Positions 58,600 to 64,000 of a DNA stretch of 64,000 nt are shown piece by piece. Both the position numbers and the translations under genes were made by a program. Each line of letters opens with the position of its first letter. The stretch's first letter is position 1. The stretch is from Dryomyza anilis. Lineage: Eukaryota > Arthropoda > Insecta > Diptera > Dryomyzidae. The notes beneath the pieces are model-generated. The model saw nothing but the letters and a program-made list of their open reading frames with translations, was not told the origin of the DNA and did not search any database. The stretch is taken from NCBI GenBank assembly GCA_951804985.1, contig OX638133.1, forward strand, positions 36,915,963 to 36,979,962, in the 5' to 3' direction.

Positions 58600-59925
58600 A
58601 CCCATAATTTTTAATTTTTACTAAAATTTTATATTTCTACTAATTCAAAATTACACTCAAATTTCAAGATTACAACATTAGTAAAAGAAAAACTAAATTT
58701 GTACTAAAACTTTTAAATTTCACTATAATTCCTCCTATCTATACCAAAAAGAAAGCCAAGATTTTAATATAAATTCATATTTATAATCATTCTGAAGTTT
58801 TAATAATGCCGGTACTTAGTACGTTGAACCATGTTCCCGGTCACAATGCGCAGCGGTGCAAATTCCCATTGCTCAGTTTCACTACAAAACATAGTTTTCT
58901 CTGCTGCATTGCTGTTAATTTAATTGTTCATTATTGTTCAAGTAGTTATTCTTGCTTTCCACCTATTTCGTATTTTGCGCGATTTAATTTTTTTTTTCAC
59001 ATTCAAATGCTGCAACATCCTGCAGACAAGCGGTACCCAAAGAGAAAACAAATGTTCACCATTATGTCAGCGCCGAGGCAGCACAATGACCGAGACTAGC
59101 ATGGGTTGTATGGGTGGTATTCAGAGGTGGGGTTTGTATCTGTTTTGGTTGCAGGTCTGGTCTGGTCTGGTCTGGTCTGGTCTGGCAAATAATCTTGCAG
59201 TGTGGTTGAATTAAACTAGTTTGAGGCTGTTTGTAGACGGCGTGCTCTACAAAGAAGAGTTTTGTGTTTTTTTGTTGATTTCCTTGTTGTTTGGTGGTAT
59301 TGTTGCCGGTCATTGTTAAGCTGTTTTTGCAGTGTCATTTGTTTGCAACTCAAGCGGAGAACAGGTCTTAGAATTTTTTGTAATATTTCTGTATAAAGTT
59401 TTTTGTATACTGATTTCGTTCAGCGCGAGTGGAGCAAAATTAATTGAAATTTTCGAACAAAGTTGAGAACAGTTTTGTTTTGTGTAGCGACGAGTTGAAT
59501 TATGCAATTAATAAGCAATACATAGAGGGAGGGAAGGACCAAAGTAGTTTAAGCGCTGAACTGAAATTCAAAAACCGTTTCGCACAAAATAAATTTATAG
59601 TTGCTGCATGTTAATAGAAAATTATGAGTATTTAAATTTTCAATGTTTTGCTAAAATAAAATGTTTTTTTTTGTTGGTATGTAAAGCAAAGCCCTATCAT
59701 TAATAATTTGTACCTAAAAGTTTTCACCCCAAACAAAATTTTGTATGACAAATATTTTTAATTTTGTACACATTTGATTCTGTTTTACAATAAAGTAATA
59801 TGACTTTGAAATAAGTACATATGTATTTGATTTACCTTCAAAAGCAAAATTATTACTTTTTACTTTATTGGTACATTGATTTATTTTGTATAGCAAACCA
59901 CTACATAAATTGACTTTATTTACAA
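58600..59925. other. largely single-copy DNA, gene-free
   Basis: 58800-59540 is less AT-rich than its surroundings and has a (GGTCT)n run of about six units at 59156-59186. Frames on both strands show no domain and no convincing paired splice sites. It may be conserved non-coding DNA or an untranslated exon. Confidence 0.4.
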
Positions 59926-60141
59926 AAACTATAAATTTAGTACATTTGTATTAAATATAACTACATTTTGTATATAACGTTTAAATGTTCGCAAATTACT
60001 ACATCTGCACTTAATTACTACGTTCTGTACGTATTTGAATTTCATAAATATATAGAAAAATACTACATCTAACTTATATTTCATTAACATCGAAAAAAAC
60101 ATATAAATTAGTTTTTACTACATTGATGCATTTATTTTGTA

Positions 60142-60722
60142 CTAGCTGGACCTTTGCACAACTCGTGCAAAGATTTTGCGAATGCAAGGATATGAAGCAA
60201 TTTTATTATTTCTTTCCCGTAGAATTCTTCCCCGTAGATTTTTTCCAAATAGAAGTTTTAGTGTGGTGAGTTTTAGTGTGGTGAATTTAGATGTGGTGAA
60301 TTTTGGTGTGGTGAGTTTTAGTGTGGTGAGTTTTAGTGTGGTGAGTTTTAGTGTGGTAAATTTTATTGTGGTGAGTTTTGTTGTGGTGAGTTTTAGTATG
60401 GTGAATTTTATTGTGGTGAGTTTTAGTGTGGTGAATTTTAGTGTGGTGAATTTTAGTGTGGTGAGTTTTAGTGTGGTGAATATTGGTGTGGTGAATTTTT
60501 GTATTTTAGTTTTTTGTTTGATGTTTTTAGCTGTCGTTAGTGCCAAGTTATATCGTTTTGAAAGTTTAAGCTGTATTGGGGGTGCCACGCTTCCTTGTCC
60601 AATACCGCCCATATATAACCTATCATTTCTTCCAAAACCTACCGTATATCGGATCAGTCGTTTAGACGGAGAAGCGGAATAAACAAACCCACAAAGTGAT
60701 TTATTATATTAATAGGATAGGA
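60142..60722. mobile_element. dispersed element carrying a 15 bp minisatellite (copy 3)
   Basis: It starts near ACTAGCTGGACCTTTGCACA, has TTCTTCCCCGTAGATTTTTT, then about 17 units of GTGGTGAGTTTTAGT at 60255-60500, then GGTGCCACGCTTCCTTGTCC and ends near TTATTATATTAATAGGAT. It sits inside the ~150 bp tandem repeat, so it is an insertion. The 168-codon frame with VVSFS repeats is a by-product of the 15 bp period. Class unknown; RTE-like, SINE-like or Helitron-like are all possible. Confidence 0.6.
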
Positions 60723-61020
60723 TGGCCAACACTTACATTAATTACGGAATTTCTGCAACTTTTATATTAAATATAAATACATTTTGTATATAATCAAACT
60801 TTCACAAATTACTACATCTGTATTTAAATTTACTACATTCTGTGCTTATTTCAGTTCTATATTTGAAATCATAGTTCGACTCAATAGTGATTGATTTTAG
60901 CATGTTTAAAACATAAAAACTTTAAATTAAATATAACTACATTTTGTATATAAATAAACTTTAAACAAATTACTACATCTGCATTTTAATTTACTACATT
61001 CTGTGCTTATTTCAATTTTA

Positions 61021-61305
61021 TAAAGGGTTTTTCAATAAGAGCGCTATAGAAATTTTTTCAAGGGTTTTTCAACAGGGTCGCTAGAAAAGTAGAGCGACAT
61101 GGACAGCAAACGACGCCATATTTCTTGCCGCTCTTTCGACATTTCTCTTCAGTAAGGTTTGCCATTTCATGATGGAAAGATATACGAGCAAAAAACGAGT
61201 CGAAATTATTAAAATTTGCTACCGAAATTCGAATTCGTATATCTTTCCATCATGAAATGGCAAACCTTACTGAAGAGAAATGTCAAAACCACGTATTTGA
61301 AAATC
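61021..61305. mobile_element. fold-back element, copy 2 (partial)
   Basis: The left part matches 25815-25960. CATTTCTCTTCAGTAAGGTT at about 61140 and its inverse AACCTTACTGAAGAGAAATG at about 61264 form arms of nearly 50 bp. The outer right arm seen in copy 1 is missing. Confidence 0.8.
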
Positions 61306-61699
61306 AAAATTTAACTCAATAGTGTTTGATTTTAGCATGTTTAAAACGTAATAACTTTAAATTAAATATAACTATAATTTAATAAATGACTAAATCTGCA
61401 TTGATATTTACTACATTCTCTGTTTATTTCAATTGCACATTTGAAAATCAAAGTTTTACTCAATAGTGTTTAGTTTTGGCAAGTTTAAAACATAAAAACG
61501 TTGAAATAAATATAACTACATTTTGTATATAATTAAAATTTCAAAAATTACAACATCTGCCTTCACATTTACTACATTCTGTTCACATTTAATCACCATA
61601 TTTTGAAAGTTCGACTCAATAGTGTTTGATTATGACTTTTTTAAAACATAAAAACATTAATACAGATAAAATATACTATTTTATGTATTTATATTTATT

Positions 61700-64000
61700 A
61701 AAAAGGCCACAAATTGCAGTTTACAAACACCTGCAGAAGTTTCATTTATATTTAATGTAAATTGCATGTTTGAATATTTGATGTTCATGTTGCTCAATTA
61801 GTTTTCAAACAATGTTTTCAATATAATCCGGATTAACCTGGTAAGCAGCATATCTAATATTGTGTAAATATTTTAAAAATAATTATTAAAAATGCATGTA
61901 ATAAATATTAGGTTAGCTTTTTATTTTTGATACGCAGAATGTATTTAATACAATAAATACACTTTGTGCAAGACGATTGATATTCAGTCGACTATCACAG
62001 TTACCGCAACTAAGTACTACTCAAATATTTACTTTTTCACTCTTCAGTTAATATTTTTCTTCTGACCAAATCATTTAATACCCTTGGGTTGAATTAACTA
62101 AATACTGGCAAAAATTACTTTTGGGACTTTCAAAGTCATCAGCATGAACCGTGCAACTACAGCAACAATGAAACGAAATGAATGATTCTGCTTTTGCAAC
62201 AAAAATTTTGTTGCAGATTTTCACTTGTGGACTTGAACGGTGTTGCGGTTGGCTGGTCAGCGCAAACTTAACACATACAGCATACATTGTAAGTCCGTAT
62301 AAAATGTCCAGGGAAACAGCCACCCAGTCAGACATAGAGGCGGAGAGACGAACGCATATTGCCAGCTCTTAATCGAAGCATAAAATCGAATATCCTTTTA
62401 CCAACGTTGGGTTCTTAGAATTTTCTTGAGGATTTTAGCAATATTTTCTTTTGCTTTGTTTTCTGCTGCTGTCTACGTTTGAGCATTAAATAAAAATCGA
62501 TATCAAATCAATCGTTAAAATCTGCTTTTATCACCTGATGTTAGAGTTTGTAAAAGACTCAGTGGTCTTTAGTTGTATTAAGTATTGTGGTGATAAACAG
62601 AAAGGATATAAAATGTTTTGATTTTTTTGAAATTTATTTTTAATGTTTTAACATTTTTTTATTATTTCAATATTTGAATGAAAATGAAAATTGAAAGCGA
62701 TATCCGTTTGAAACCGTTTCATTTTAAAAACTGATTTAAACAATTTCAGATTTATACCGTTTTTAAAATGGTTTTTAAAATTTTACAAAAACCAACCTTA
62801 AACCAAAAAGGAAGGTCAAATGAGAATTTTGACCTAGGAACATTTTGATAGTTGCTGCAATGGAGTATGTAGGTTTTATAAAATTTATAGTCCATCTAAG
62901 CCGACTTTCAATATCAAATACCAAAGATATATAAGTAATCCAACACCGCAGTTTCATATATTTTGCTCTCTTAGTTTTCCTCTAATTGTGATATCTACAG
63001 ACAGACGGACTATTGAACATCACTAAATCGGATGACGAAACTGAATATAGCTTTTCTCTCTTTCTCACAAAAAATTTATTTACCAACATCATATGGATGA
63101 TTTCATTAATTGAACTAAAATCGTATTTTCAATTTTTTTCCTTTTCAATATTTTGAATAACATCAAATTTCAAATTTGTCTTATTTTACACATTTATGTA
63201 TTCATAATTCTTATAAGATTTATGATATTCAAACAAAGATGATTCGATGAACAACATTCATTAATACGATATACACTTGTTCATTAATATGATGAAATGG
63301 AGTCTTCGCGGCATAGGCGGCCCATGACTGGGACATAAAAATTGAAAGATAAACAAAGTAAGTAATTTCGTCGTTAGCTTGAACTATGTACTACATAATC
63401 ATAAATCATTTTCTTATTTAGCATTAGATCCGAAATTCTAAAAATTCGTCCAAAAAAGGCTAAAAAATTAAATATTTTTCGAGTATAAATTCAAATATCT
63501 TAAAAAGTTATCGAAATAATAGTATTGGTCGGTATATTGTAAATTTTAGAAATCTAGTTTTGTAAGGGATTGTATTTTTTTTATTCGAATAAGAGGATGA
63601 AAAGGGCCTGAAAATTCTGTAGCAAATTTCTTTAAAACGGTAAGTAATAGAAATAAAAACTTAGTAAGCAGTATAATCAGAGACCACGAATTATATAGAA
63701 TTGATGTAAGGGATGACCATGGCAATTTTTTTTTTTCATTTTGTTGAGTAATAGTAGACAAAATCTGCCCATTTCCTGTCTTTATTGTAAAAACAAAGTT
63801 GGCAGCGAATTTGCCAGCAAATCGTCATTGTAGAACAAAAATTCACCAAATACATTTTCAAAATGCCAAATATTCATTTACAATAATCTTTATTAATCTG
63901 TCAATTTTTAATCTATGATCTCAATTTTTTTACCACATGATAAGAGAATGTAAATCAATTAGTTGATTTTTCAACTTTAAAATTCATCAATTACTTTTTA
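61700..64000. other. AT-rich, mostly single-copy DNA, gene-free
   Basis: 62050-62400 is less AT-rich and has a reverse-strand frame beginning MSDWVAVSLDILYGL that I do not recognise. 62930-63020 has a weak mini-me-like remnant (ACAGACAGACGGACTATTG). 63180-63300 has TTCATTAATAxGAT words of the MITE-like family at 29060. The window ends without a further gene. Confidence 0.35.

Larger units (their letters stand above)
59930..61690 (+). repeat. ~150 bp tandem repeat, interrupted twice
   Basis: Units contain CTCAATAGTGTTTGATTTTA, TTTAAAACATAAAAAC, AAATATAACTACATTTTGTA and ACTACATCTGCATTTA. The anchor CTCAATAGTG occurs at 60880, 61315, 61459 and 61615. After removing the insertion at 61021-61305 the spacings are about 150, 144 and 156 bp. 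A further insertion lies at 60142-60722. Confidence 0.8.

Noticed and set aside
60176..60682. 168- and 156-codon frames with VVSFS or KFTTLKLTT repeats on both strands
   Set aside because: The 15 bp repeat period keeps all frames open; both strands are open over the same array, a sign of composition rather than coding.
62075..62400. First exon with signal peptide for the dpr gene (MSDWVAVSLDILYGL frame)
   Set aside because: No donor in the phase needed by the exon at 30301-30461 is convincing, and the sequence is not like known Dpr leaders.

Overview
The window looks like nuclear DNA of a cyclorrhaphan fly outside the close relatives of Drosophila melanogaster. It is very AT-rich, its genes are split by canonical GT-AG introns (two of them only 58 and 72 bp), and it is crowded with dipteran repeats: (GTCY)n mini-me-like elements, a Tc1/mariner-type DD37E transposon, hAT-like and piggyBac-like MITEs, tRNA-derived SINEs, non-LTR retrotransposons and solo LTRs. 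This assignment is inference; no sequence names the species.

Only two host protein-coding genes can be supported. (1) A membrane RING-CH (MARCH-type) E3 ubiquitin ligase on the + strand is rebuilt here from six exons between about 2.8 and 17.8 kb. All six exons join in frame, all eight zinc ligands of the RING-CH are present, two transmembrane helices follow, and a stop codon lies at 17776-17778. Its start is uncertain: the first in-frame ATG is at 3274, but the frame is open back to 2818. (2) One exon of a Dpr-family immunoglobulin cell-surface protein lies on the - strand at 30301-30461. Its partner exons are not visible, so the exon sits in very long introns, and the oppositely oriented MARCH gene may lie inside the dpr gene.

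Layout. 0-2.8 kb: repeat fragments and a SINE upstream of the ligase. 2.8-17.8 kb: the ligase gene. Its first intron holds a degenerate ~18 bp tandem region. Its second holds a three-layer nest (LINE, DD37E transposon, mini-me) and a MITE. Its fifth holds an 11 bp minisatellite close to the last exon. 17.8-30 kb: a decayed LINE 3' end, several DNA-transposon derivatives with clear target-site duplications, degenerate tandem repeats and long low-complexity DNA. 30-37 kb: the dpr exon, mostly single-copy intron-like DNA, a SINE, and a GGTAAAGTGGGAAA element with a mini-me inside. 37-47 kb: a MITE, a 1.8 kb array of an 8-mer, a 15 bp minisatellite and more elements. 47-54 kb: two diverged copies of one dispersed element, each carrying a solo LTR, plus a segment with six copies of a GTGACGGGCGTTAC-like motif. 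54-64 kb: SINEs, mini-me elements, a ~150 bp tandem repeat invaded by two elements, and single-copy AT-rich DNA.

The genes do not form a pathway. The ligase would act on membrane cargo, and Dpr proteins act in neuronal recognition. No RNA gene of the host, CRISPR array or operon is present. The tRNA-like sequences are SINE heads.
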